9,433 bases of DNA. It comes from Isoptericola sp042668085 (GTDB lineage: Bacteria > Actinomycetota > Actinomycetes > Actinomycetales > Cellulomonadaceae). Where the stretch lies: assembly GCF_042668085.1 (NCBI RefSeq), contig NZ_JBHVBO010000163.1, positions 1 to 9,433 on the forward strand. Direction: 5' to 3'. A program made the translations under genes and the position numbers. A model generated the notes under the pieces. It was not told the origin of the DNA, made no database searches, and saw only the letters and a list, made by a program, of their open reading frames with translations. Positions 1 to 9,391 of this stretch are shown piece after piece. The stretch's first letter is position 1; each line of letters opens with the position of its first letter.

Positions 1-12
1 CTGACGGGCCGG

Positions 13-3363
<3,351 letters not shown>

Positions 3364-3448
3364 GCTCACTCCAGACGGGCGGTCGGCAGGGGGCACGACT
3401 CCGCTGTCGTGACGCTTGGGCTGAACGGACGATACGCCGCCCGAGTTC

Positions 3449-3484
3449 CCGCCCACATCATCCGGAAGAACGATGTCCGGGCGG
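3449..3484 (-). terminator. Hairpin just after the MFS stop; possible terminator or attenuator
   Basis: Read on the minus strand, CCGCCC-GG-ACATC (3484-3472) pairs with GATGTGGGCGG (3459-3449), giving 11 pairs with a 2-nt bulge and a 12-nt loop. It begins 3 nt after the MFS stop codon. No T-run follows, so a classical intrinsic terminator is not proven. In the 85 bases between this hairpin and the RND start the only promoter-like hexamer I see is TATCGT (3434-3429, minus strand), with no convincing -35. Confidence 0.35.
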
Positions 3485-3486
3485 CG

Positions 3487-4719
3487 TCACAGCTCGGACA
3501 TGGCCTCCTCCGGCGTGCCCTCGACGGCGCGCGCGGCGCGGTTCCACCGCGCCCACAGCACCTTCTCGCCGAGCCGGCCGGCCATCGTGTGGGCGGTGAG
3601 CAGGAAGACGACGACGCCCACGGCCAGCACCCCGACGCCGACCCAGTACGGGGCCGAGGCGCCGACCGGGTGCAGCAGGCCGGCGATCACCGGGGCGGGG
3701 GCGGCGAAGCCCCAGCGCACGAGGTTGAAGGCGCCGGTCGTGACGCGGCGGTCGGGGTCGCCGAGGGCCAGCGACAGGTCGGTGAGGATCGCGTTGGCGA
3801 TGCCCATGAACACGCCCGCGACGACGAGCACGACGATCGACGCCGCCGTCGGGAGGCCGAGGGCGAGCAGGAGCGTCATGACGAGCACGCCGGCGACGGC
3901 GATCCCGAGGGTCTGCACGGCGCCGATGGTGTGCGCGAGCTTGTGCCCGACGACGAGGATGCCGAACGCGAGGCCGAGGCCCCAGGCGGTGAACACCAGG
4001 CCCAGGGGGACGACGTCGAGCCCGAGGAAGATGGGCGTGTAGCCGAGGATGATGAAGAAGACGAAGTTGTAGGTGGCCGTCACGACCGCGAGCGCGAGGA
4101 ACGCGGGCTTGCGGAACAGCGAGAACACCTGGCCGACGCGCAGCGGGGTCGGCTTCTCGGCCGGGTCCTTGAGCTTGGTGATCGACATGGCCAGCGCGAC
4201 GATCATGAACAGGCCGCAGGCGAAGAACGGCACGCGCCACGAGAAGCTCCCGAGCAGTCCGCCGATGAGCGGGCCGACGGCGAACCCGAGCCCGACGCAG
4301 GTCTCGAAGATGCCGACCACCCACTCGCGGTCGTTGGCGAGGGAGACGAGCAGCACCATCGCGGTGGCGAAGAACATGGCGTTGCCCAGGCCCCACAGCC
4401 CGCGCAGCGCGGCGAGCTGGCCGATCGACGTGCTCAGGGCGGCGAGGATCGCGGCGATCGCGACGATGGTCACGCCGGTGCCGAGGATCTTCTTGTAGCC
4501 GAACTTCCCCGTGGCGAGCACGGCCGGGATCATGCCGACGGCCATGACCGCGATGTACGCGGTGAACAGGAGCTCGATCTGCCACGTGGTGGCGCCGATG
4601 GCCTCCCCGATCACCGGAAGGATCGGGTCGACGACGGCGATACCGGCGATCGCGAAGAACGCGGTCAGCGCGGTCGCGTAGATCGCGGTCTTGTTCGGTT
4701 CGTTGCGTGTGCCTGCCAC
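3487..4719 (-). CDS. MFS transporter, DHA1-type drug:H+ antiporter
   Basis: A 410-residue polytopic membrane protein of the usual length for 12-TM MFS drug exporters, expected to expel small toxic compounds using the proton gradient. Visible hallmarks are an acidic residue in TM1 (Asp31 in VVDPILPVIGE), a motif A variant GKFGYKKILG at 71-80 between TM2 and TM3, and the antiporter motif C in TM5 (about 142-154, GLGFAVGPLIGG). A central cytosolic loop follows near residues 182-205. The start is GTG 4719, with purine-rich GAGGAG 3 nt upstream and a second AGGAG 10 nt upstream; the open frame continues upstream but encodes antisense of marR, so it is not used. The gene is divergent from marR across 135 bp, the classical arrangement for a pump under its own MarR repressor. 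The RND gene follows 123 bp downstream on the same strand. Substrate is unknown. Confidence 0.92.
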   Translation of the reverse strand: MAGTRNEPNKTAIYATALTAFFAIAGIAVVDPILPVIGEAIGATTWQIELLFTAYIAVMAVGMIPAVLATGKFGYKKILGTGVTIVAIAAILAALSTSIGQLAALRGLWGLGNAMFFATAMVLLVSLANDREWVVGIFETCVGLGFAVGPLIGGLLGSFSWRVPFFACGLFMIVALAMSITKLKDPAEKPTPLRVGQVFSLFRKPAFLALAVVTATYNFVFFIILGYTPIFLGLDVVPLGLVFTAWGLGLAFGILVVGHKLAHTIGAVQTLGIAVAGVLVMTLLLALGLPTAASIVVLVVAGVFMGIANAILTDLSLALGDPDRRVTTGAFNLVRWGFAAPAPVIAGLLHPVGASAPYWVGVGVLAVGVVVFLLTAHTMAGRLGEKVLWARWNRAARAVEGTPEEAMSEL

Positions 4720-4815
4720 GGACTCCTCACTCCTGCCCCACGGTCGCCGCGGGCTCGTCTGCTGCTGGTGCGTCGCGCCGTCGTCGCCGGTCACCGGCCG
4801 GCGGGGGCGTCGGGA

Positions 4816-4842
4816 TACCTGCATGATGCAGGTAATTACCTG
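4816..4842. promoter_or_regulatory. Two overlapping palindromes, candidate MarR operator
   Basis: TACCTGCA (4816-4823), TGA, TGCAGGTA (4827-4834) is a perfect 8-bp-arm dyad. CAGGTAATTACCTG (4829-4842) is a perfect 14-bp palindrome. They share the half-site CAGGTA (4829-4834), giving three half-sites in alternating orientation: TACCTG, CAGGTA, TACCTG. The dyad centres are 10.5 bp apart, one helical turn. Placement between divergent marR and MFS genes, over the marR promoter, makes this the expected binding site for the MarR dimer. Seen: the dyads. Inferred: the binding protein. Confidence 0.8.
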
Positions 4843-4848
4843 TAGGAT
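4820..4848 (+). promoter_or_regulatory. Probable leaderless promoter of marR
   Basis: TAGGAT (4843-4848) fits the actinobacterial -10 pattern TANNNT and ends six bases before the ATG at 4855, so transcription would start at or next to the A of ATG. With a 17-bp spacer the -35 would be TGCATG (4820-4825), a poor match, but the palindromes occupy this zone. No Shine-Dalgarno sequence precedes the ATG, which agrees with a leaderless mRNA. Confidence 0.5.
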
Positions 4849-4854
4849 ACACCT

Positions 4855-5376
4855 ATGACCGCTTCCCGGGGAAACAATGTGGCGGACCCGCGCACCGACC
4901 AGGACGACGACGCCTCGACGCCCGCGATCGTCGCCCGCGTCGAGCTCGGACTCGCCCAGCTGCTGCGCCGCGCCGAGCGCACCACGGCGGCGACCACCGT
5001 CCGCACCGGGGGTCACGACCTCGACCGCTCCGGCTACCTGCTGCTGCACGCGCTGCGCGACGGCGGCCCCCAGCGCGTCCAGGCCCTCGCCGAGCGGCTC
5101 GGGATCGACGCCTCCACCGTGACGCGCCAGGTCGTGGCCCTCGAGCGCGCGGGCCACGTGCAGCGCTCCCGCGACCCGCACGACGGCCGCGCCGTCCTCG
5201 TCTCCGCGACCGCCGGCGGCCGGGACGCCCTGCGCGCGCAGCGGCGCCGTCGCAGCGCCACGTACTCCACCGTGCTCGCGGACTGGAGCCCCGCCGACCG
5301 CATCCGCCTCGCGGAGCTCGTCGAGCGTCTCAACGCCGACCTCGACGCCTACAAGAGAGACCCTCCCCCGGCCTGA
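4855..5376 (+). CDS. MarR-family transcriptional regulator
   Basis: A 173-residue winged helix-turn-helix protein that probably binds DNA as a dimer and is released by a small-molecule ligand. After an Asp/Thr-rich N-terminal tail (1-24) comes a dimerisation helix, then the wHTH: helices near 57-85, a recognition helix around DASTVTRQVVALERAG (85-100), and the wing SRDPHDGRAVLVSATAGG (105-122) with the family-typical D-x-x-D-x-R pattern and following Thr/Gly. C-terminal helices (123-165) complete the dimer interface. ATG 4855 is chosen as a leaderless start; an in-frame GTG eight codons downstream is an alternative that would keep the whole domain. It is transcribed divergently from the MFS gene, with a strong dyad operator between them, so autorepression and repression of the pump are inferred. 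The ligand is unknown. Confidence 0.93.
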   Translation: MTASRGNNVADPRTDQDDDASTPAIVARVELGLAQLLRRAERTTAATTVRTGGHDLDRSGYLLLHALRDGGPQRVQALAERLGIDASTVTRQVVALERAGHVQRSRDPHDGRAVLVSATAGGRDALRAQRRRRSATYSTVLADWSPADRIRLAELVERLNADLDAYKRDPPPA

Positions 5377-5442
5377 CCCGGGCTCCCACAACTGTTTCCC
5401 CGGCCGACGGTTGTCCCGGTCGCACGACCCGCTCCTCCTGGT

Positions 5443-5448
5443 TAGCGT
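5443..5448 (+). promoter_or_regulatory. Possible -10 element for the wall-anchored protein gene
   Basis: The 147-bp gap between marR and the next gene contains TAGCGT (5443-5448), a TANNNT match within GGTTAGCGTCGACG. No good -35 lies at 16-18 bp; the TTGTCC at 5411-5416 is too far (26 bp). The same gap holds an imperfect dyad ACAAC (5391-5395) / GTTGT (5410-5414) that could help end marR transcription. Confidence 0.25.
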
Positions 5449-5523
5449 CGACGTCGGTGCCCGCGGCGATTCCGCGCGCCCACCGACCTGCCCGCCCCAC
5501 GTACCGGATCAGAGGAGATCGGC

Positions 5524-7965
5524 GTGAGCTCCCAGGCCACCGCAGACCCGAACCCCCACGAGCGACGGCGACGGCGCGTCCGGCGTGCGGTCGCGGCCGC
5601 CGTCGCGACGGCGCTGGCGCTCGCCGTCTCACTGGTCCTCGTCCCGGGACCGGAGAGCGAGTCCGCCCCGAAGTTCAACGTCCGGTGCGACGAGCTCATC
5701 GAGGGCATCGAGGGCATCGCCGACGTGGCCGACCTGCCCGGCGGCGGCCTGCCCGACGCCCACACCGAGACGATCGACGACTATGAGTACGACAACCCGG
5801 CGGAGAAGCTGCGGCCCCGCCAGGAGCCCACCGAGGCCGAGCTCAAGGCCCTCACCGGCAGCTACGAGGACTACACGCCGGGCACCGAGGAGCACATGCT
5901 GCGCCGCTGGAAGGCGTACGAGGGCGACTGGGAGTGGGACCGCTGGCGCAACACCTACATCCCCGCGGTCTCGAACGACTACCGCGGCGACGGCTACCAC
6001 CGGAACGTCGCGAAGCGGCTCAAGCTCGGCGGTGCCGACTGGATGTGCGAGGACAACAAGCTCTGGGAGGAGGAGAAGCTCAGCTCGAAGCGACGCTACG
6101 ACTCCGTGAACCGCAAGCTCAAGATCGCGTACGAGCTCAAGTCCGGGGACTCGCCGCTCAAGCTGGAGCAGCTGCGCGCGGACCAGGCGCTGCGCGCCAA
6201 GGGCTGGCGCGTCGTCTACATCTTCAGCAAGGAGCCCCGCCCCGGCCAGGTCCGCCTGCTGCAGCAGCACGGCATCGAGCACACGAACCTGCGCTCGACG
6301 GCCGTTCCGAGGAACCCGTCGCCGCCCGGGAGCACCGCGATGGACCCGCGGTGCGCGACGACGGCGCAGGCCTCGACCCTCGCCTGCCGCACGACCGCCG
6401 GACCAGCCAAGCAGCTCGCGGGCGGGTCCGGGCGCAACGCGGCCGAGGCCCGCGAGGGCCAGCGGATCCGCAACGACCTGGGGCAGGACAGCCGCCGCCC
6501 TGGATTCGGCGCGCGGCGCCCCGGCGGCATCGACTGGCGCTCGCTCGAGCTCAAGTACGTCACCGACGACCCGAAGAACGAGGACTACGGGTACGCCTTC
6601 TCCGCCGACGAGCTCCCCGACGACGGCGAGGCGGAGCCCGGCTTCGGCGGTGAGGCCGCGCTCGACCTGTCGTCGGACGCCCTGTTCACCTGGCTGGCGC
6701 TCGACCCGAGCCAGTTCTGGGTCAACCTCAACCCCGACACCCCCGAGACGGTCATCGACGAGCAGTTCGCCAGCACGGACGCCGGACGGGTGCTGCTCGA
6801 GGCCGACCTGGAGTTCAAGCGCACCATCGCCGACGGCATGAACCCCGACACCGAGCTCGGCAAGGCCTTCTGGGACTCGCTGGAGCGCACCGACGAGGGC
6901 GTCATCTGCTACGACTGGTACCGCTTCTGGGTGGACCCCAAGCCCGCGACCGTCCGCCAGGACGACGGCGAGCTGTACATCCTCGACGCCCCGCTGCGCG
7001 CCCAGATCGAGCCGGTCGAGGTGGACTGGGAGATGCCGGGCGAGGACATGTGTGCCGACGCCCCGGAGGACGTCGTCGAGCGCAACAACCAGCGGATCGT
7101 CGACACGTACGCGCCGTACCTCGAGCAGGCCGTCAACACCGATCCCGTGTACGCCGACCTGCGCCGCGTCTACACCGCCCGGGTCGCGTCGGAGTGGATC
7201 AAGGAGCGCGACGCCGAGCGTCCGGGCGCCTTCCACGACGTCATCGGCACGGGCGACGTCTCCGCCTGGCCCGCGAGGACGGAGTGGGACCCGCGCGAGG
7301 TCTACGACCAGTACCTGGAGCGTCTGCAGACCCCGCTGTACCGCTACGAGTACGAGCACGGCGACATGCAGTACTGGCTGGAGATCACGGGTGGCGTCGA
7401 GTTCCCCGACGCCCCGCGCGACCCCATGGACGCCGAGACCTTCGAGCGGGAGCACCCGCGCCTGCCGGACACGGTGCGTTCGTCCCGGCTCGAGGCCGCC
7501 AGCCTTCCCGTCGAGGCGCAGGAGGGCGACGTCGGCACGCAGGCCGAGGGCGCGGAGAGCACCGCCTGGCTCGGCGGCGGCACCGTGCAGCAGGCCGAGG
7601 ACCCCGACCCCGACCCGACGGACCCGCCGGACCCCGACCCGACCGATCCGCCGGACCCCGACCCGACCACCCCGCCCGGCGAGGACGGCGGCGGCGGAGA
7701 CGGCGACAACGATGGTGACGACGGTGGCGGCGCCACCGACCCGGGCCGGGGCGACGACGCGGGCAGGGGCGACGACGCCGGCCGTGCCGACCGGCAGCCT
7801 CAGCCGCCGCGCGCGGAGGCGCCGGCACCCGAGGCCGCCCCGCTGCCGGGCAGCCTGCCCACCACGGGGTTCGGCGACGCCTGGCTCGCGCCGACCGCGG
7901 TGGTGCTGCTGCTCGTCGGCCTGGGCCTGGTACTGCTGCGTCGCCGCTGGTTCCGGCGGTCCTGA
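5524..7965 (+). CDS. LPXTG cell-wall-anchored protein with PD-(D/E)XK-like module
   Basis: An 813-residue, probably exported, sortase-anchored protein of unknown function. An Arg-rich N-terminus (14-21) is followed by a hydrophobic stretch (22-40): a Sec signal peptide or signal anchor with no clear cleavage site. Residues about 155-260 read like a PD-(D/E)XK nuclease fold: RRYDSVNRKLKIAYELKSG puts Asp193, Glu204 and Lys206 in D-Xn-E-x-K order, followed by EQLRAD (Gln216) and a hydrophobic strand GWRVVYIF (227-234). Residues about 335-631 form a second module (GIDWRSLELKYV, FWVNLNPDTPE, GRVLLEADLEFKR, ELYILDAP, AVNTDPVYADLRRVY, closing GGVEFPDAP) that I recall from other large actinobacterial secreted proteins; its function is not known to me. 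Then come three DPDPTDPP repeats, an acidic Gly-rich stalk, LPTTG (778-782), a hydrophobic segment and RRRWFRRS. Six cysteines are consistent with export. GTG 5524 has AGGAG 6 nt upstream. No sortase or obvious immunity gene is adjacent. Confidence 0.85.
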   Translation: MSSQATADPNPHERRRRRVRRAVAAAVATALALAVSLVLVPGPESESAPKFNVRCDELIEGIEGIADVADLPGGGLPDAHTETIDDYEYDNPAEKLRPRQEPTEAELKALTGSYEDYTPGTEEHMLRRWKAYEGDWEWDRWRNTYIPAVSNDYRGDGYHRNVAKRLKLGGADWMCEDNKLWEEEKLSSKRRYDSVNRKLKIAYELKSGDSPLKLEQLRADQALRAKGWRVVYIFSKEPRPGQVRLLQQHGIEHTNLRSTAVPRNPSPPGSTAMDPRCATTAQASTLACRTTAGPAKQLAGGSGRNAAEAREGQRIRNDLGQDSRRPGFGARRPGGIDWRSLELKYVTDDPKNEDYGYAFSADELPDDGEAEPGFGGEAALDLSSDALFTWLALDPSQFWVNLNPDTPETVIDEQFASTDAGRVLLEADLEFKRTIADGMNPDTELGKAFWDSLERTDEGVICYDWYRFWVDPKPATVRQDDGELYILDAPLRAQIEPVEVDWEMPGEDMCADAPEDVVERNNQRIVDTYAPYLEQAVNTDPVYADLRRVYTARVASEWIKERDAERPGAFHDVIGTGDVSAWPARTEWDPREVYDQYLERLQTPLYRYEYEHGDMQYWLEITGGVEFPDAPRDPMDAETFEREHPRLPDTVRSSRLEAASLPVEAQEGDVGTQAEGAESTAWLGGGTVQQAEDPDPDPTDPPDPDPTDPPDPDPTTPPGEDGGGGDGDNDGDDGGGATDPGRGDDAGRGDDAGRADRQPQPPRAEAPAPEAAPLPGSLPTTGFGDAWLAPTAVVLLLVGLGLVLLRRRWFRRS
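7606..7677 (+). repeat. Three 24-bp tandem repeats encoding DPDPTDPP
   Basis: Residues 695-702, 703-710 and 711-718 of the wall protein read DPDPTDPP, DPDPTDPP and DPDPTTPP. The DNA units differ only at a few positions. Such Pro/Asp-rich repeats commonly form an extended wall-spanning stalk just before an LPXTG signal. Copy number may vary between strains. Confidence 0.9.
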
Positions 7966-7968
7966 CTA

Positions 7969-8028
7969 CCGCGGGAGGGTGCTCTCTGCCCTGAGCAGAT
8001 GCGCTGCCGGCAGAGAACCCTCCCGCGG
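7969..8028 (+). terminator. Long hairpin between the wall protein gene and clpP
   Basis: The arms are 7969-7990 and 8009-8028. CCGCGGGAGGGT pairs with ACCCTCCCGCGG and TCTCTGCC with GGCAGAGA, giving 20 perfect pairs with a 2-nt GC bulge on the left arm. The 18-nt loop (7991-8008) can itself pair GCAG with CTGC. It starts 3 nt after the wall-protein stop, so it may terminate that gene, but it has no T-run and occupies two thirds of the 90-bp space upstream of clpP, so it could equally be a control element for clpP. Confidence 0.6.
7985..7999. promoter_or_regulatory. TCTGCC-N3-AGCAGA dyad, possible PopR-like activator site
   Basis: TCTGCC (7985-7990), CTG, AGCAGA (7994-7999) has 5 of 6 symmetric pairs. 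A neighbouring CTGCCGGCAG (8004-8013) has the same half-sites with no spacer. I recall the Streptomyces activator PopR of the clpP3-clpP4 operon binding a TTCTGCC-N3-GGCAGAA palindrome; the motif here matches that core at all but one position. The resemblance is seen; the memory of the consensus and the assignment are not verified here. popR itself is not in the window. Confidence 0.35.
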
Positions 8029-8055
8029 CGCCCGCCGTCGTCGGACGGTGGGGTC

Positions 8056-8682
8056 ATGAGCACACCGACACTGAGCACCCCCGCACCGCCCGCCCCACCC
8101 GCCTTCGACGACCAGCTCACGGCGCGGCTGCTGCACCAGCGCATCGTGGTGATCGGCACCGAGATCGACGACGCCGTCGCGAACCGCGTCGTCGCGCAGC
8201 TCCTGCTGCTGTCGGCCGAGGACCCGCGCTCCGACGTCGCGCTGTACGTCAACTCCCCCGGCGGCTCCGTCACCGCGGGGCTCGGCATCTACGACACGAT
8301 GCGCCTGCTGCCGAACGACGTCGTGACGGTCGGGTTCGGCTTCGCCGCCAGCATGGGCCAGTTCCTCCTCACCACCGGCACGAAGGGCAAGCGGTACGTG
8401 CTGCCGCACACGCGGGTGATGATGCACCAGCCGTCGGCCGGCATCGGGGGTACGGCCGTCGACATCGCGATCCAGGCGGAGAACCTGGAGCACACCAAGC
8501 GCGTGATGCACGAGCTCATCGCGCAGCACACCGGCCGCACCGTGGAGCAGATCGCCGCCGACAGCGACCGCGACCGCTGGTTCACCGCCACCGAGGCGGT
8601 CGAGTACGGCATGGTCGACCGGATCGTCGAGAGCGTCGAGGACGTGCGGCCGTCGGCCGCCGGCCGGAAGGCGGGGCTGTGA
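8056..8682 (+). CDS. clpP: ClpP-family serine protease, first of a pair (ClpP3-like)
   Basis: The proteolytic subunit of a Clp protease: seven-membered rings stack into a chamber that degrades proteins unfolded by a Clp ATPase. The 208-residue length is typical. The catalytic triad is intact: Ser99 in GFAASMGQF, His124 in MMHQPS, and Asp173 in DRDRW, at the family spacing (49 residues from His to Asp). The oxyanion-loop motif NSPGGS lies at 66-71. A Pro/Thr-rich N-terminus (1-16) may be a propeptide. ATG 8056 is chosen because ring-forming sequence begins soon after (FDDQLTARLL) and upstream codons run into the hairpin; the Shine-Dalgarno sequence is a weak GGTGGGG close to the start. The sequence (LLLLSAEDPRSD, RLLPNDVVT, the ending VRPSAAGRKAGL) resembles, from memory, Streptomyces ClpP3 more than the housekeeping ClpP1. 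Its stop overlaps the next start. Confidence 0.95.
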   Translation: MSTPTLSTPAPPAPPAFDDQLTARLLHQRIVVIGTEIDDAVANRVVAQLLLLSAEDPRSDVALYVNSPGGSVTAGLGIYDTMRLLPNDVVTVGFGFAASMGQFLLTTGTKGKRYVLPHTRVMMHQPSAGIGGTAVDIAIQAENLEHTKRVMHELIAQHTGRTVEQIAADSDRDRWFTATEAVEYGMVDRIVESVEDVRPSAAGRKAGL

Positions 8683-9305
8683 TGACCGTGCCCATGGAAC
8701 GGATGAGCTACACGATCCCGAACGTCGTCGAGCGCACCCCGCTGGGCGAGCGCTTCTCCGACGTCTTCAGCCGCCTGCTGCGCGACCGCATCATCTTCCT
8801 CGGCACCGAGATCGACGACGGCGTGGCCAACGTCGTGATGGCGCAGCTGCTGCACCTGGAGTCCGAGGCCCCCGAGCAGGAGATCGGGCTGTACATCAAC
8901 TCCCCCGGCGGCTCGGCCACGGCGATGACCGCGATCTACGACACGATGCAGTACGTGCGCAGCGACGTCGCCACCACCTGCATGGGCCAGGCGGCGTCCG
9001 CCGCCGCGGTGCTGCTCGCGGCCGGCACGCCCGGCAAGCGCACCGTGCTGGAGCACTCCCGCGTGCTGCTGCACCAGCCGTCCACCCAGGGGCAGGGCAC
9101 CGTGTCCGACCTCGCCATCCAGGCGCGCGAGGTGCTGCGCCTGCGCGCCGAGACCGAGCAGCTGCTCGCCCGGCACACCGGGCAGACCGTGGAGCGGTTG
9201 CGCACCGACACCGACCGGGACCTCATCCTCTCGGCGCAGGACGCCGTCGACTACGGGGTGGCGGACGCCGTCGTCACGTCGCGCAAGCTGTCCGCCGCGG
9301 CCTGA
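8682..9305 (+). CDS. clpP: ClpP-family serine protease, second of a pair (ClpP4-like)
   Basis: A second Clp proteolytic subunit, 207 residues, probably forming mixed double rings with the preceding ClpP, as actinobacterial ClpP pairs do. The triad is complete: Ser106 in MGQAASAAAV, His131 in LLHQPS, Asp180 in DTDRDLI. NSPGGS is at 73-78. The N-terminal SYTIPNVVERTPLGERFSD recalls the ClpP2/ClpP4 branch. ATG 8682 shares its A with the preceding TGA (sequence TGATG), so translation is very probably coupled; a purine-rich GGAAGGCGGGG lies within the end of the first gene. A GTG one codon earlier is possible. GTEIDDGVAN and neighbouring blocks are shared with the upstream gene, indicating an old tandem duplication. 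Neither clpX, clpC nor tig is seen nearby, unlike many housekeeping clpP loci, though the window ends 128 bp later. Confidence 0.95.
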   Translation: MTVPMERMSYTIPNVVERTPLGERFSDVFSRLLRDRIIFLGTEIDDGVANVVMAQLLHLESEAPEQEIGLYINSPGGSATAMTAIYDTMQYVRSDVATTCMGQAASAAAVLLAAGTPGKRTVLEHSRVLLHQPSTQGQGTVSDLAIQAREVLRLRAETEQLLARHTGQTVERLRTDTDRDLILSAQDAVDYGVADAVVTSRKLSAAA

Positions 9306-9363
9306 GGTAGTTCGAGACTCGCCGAGGTAGTTCGCTACCTGCCGAGGTAGTTCGTGACTCCTT
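9304..9363 (+). repeat. Three tandem 20-nt direct repeats
   Basis: Units beginning GAGGTAGTTCG start at 9304, 9324 and 9344, exactly 20 nt apart; the remaining 9 nt vary (AGACTCGCC, CTACCTGCC, TGACTCCTT). The middle unit contains AGGTAG-TTCG-CTACCT (9325-9340), a 6-bp stem with a TTCG tetraloop. The first repeat overlaps the TGA of the second clpP gene by two bases. Confidence 0.9.
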
Positions 9364-9391
9364 GTCACGAACTACCTCGGCGAGTCTCGAA
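9311..9391 (+). terminator. Inverted repeat with two competing hairpins downstream of clpP
   Basis: GCCGAGGTAGTTCGTGAC (9341-9358) and its exact complement (9364-9381) form an 18-bp stem with loop TCCTT. Alternatively 9311-9334 pairs over 24 bp with 9368-9391. Both use 9368-9381, so only one can form at a time. The position right after the clpP operon suggests transcription termination, but there is no uridine tract, and the strict repeat structure also fits a small intergenic repeat element. The remaining 42 bases (9392-9433) show no feature I can identify. Confidence 0.65.

Noticed and set aside
4720..5391. N-terminal extension of the MFS gene over marR.
   Set aside because: The frame stays open, but the extra 224 codons are antisense to marR and lack hydrophobic or family sequence. 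GTG 4719 with GAGGAG starts at the expected N-terminus.
5563..5643. Twin-arginine (Tat) signal in the Arg-rich N-terminus of the wall protein.
   Set aside because: The run of Arg is not followed by the x-F-L-K type pattern of a Tat motif. Sec export or a signal anchor is more likely.
5629..7455. 608-codon minus-strand open frame opposite the wall-protein gene, plus other long frames there.
   Set aside because: Low-complexity Val/Leu/Arg/Ala translation with no motif. The plus-strand frame has a start with a Shine-Dalgarno, conserved motifs, stalk repeats and a sorting signal.
7744..7788. GRGDDAGRGDDAGRADR in the stalk contains two RGD tripeptides, suggesting integrin binding.
   Set aside because: RGD is easily produced in Gly/Asp/Arg-rich low-complexity stalks. 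No other sign of a host-adhesion role is visible.
8029..8055. Promoter immediately upstream of the first clpP.
   Set aside because: The 27 bases between the hairpin and ATG contain no TANNNT-like -10. Any promoter must overlap the hairpin or lie within the upstream gene, and I could not place it.
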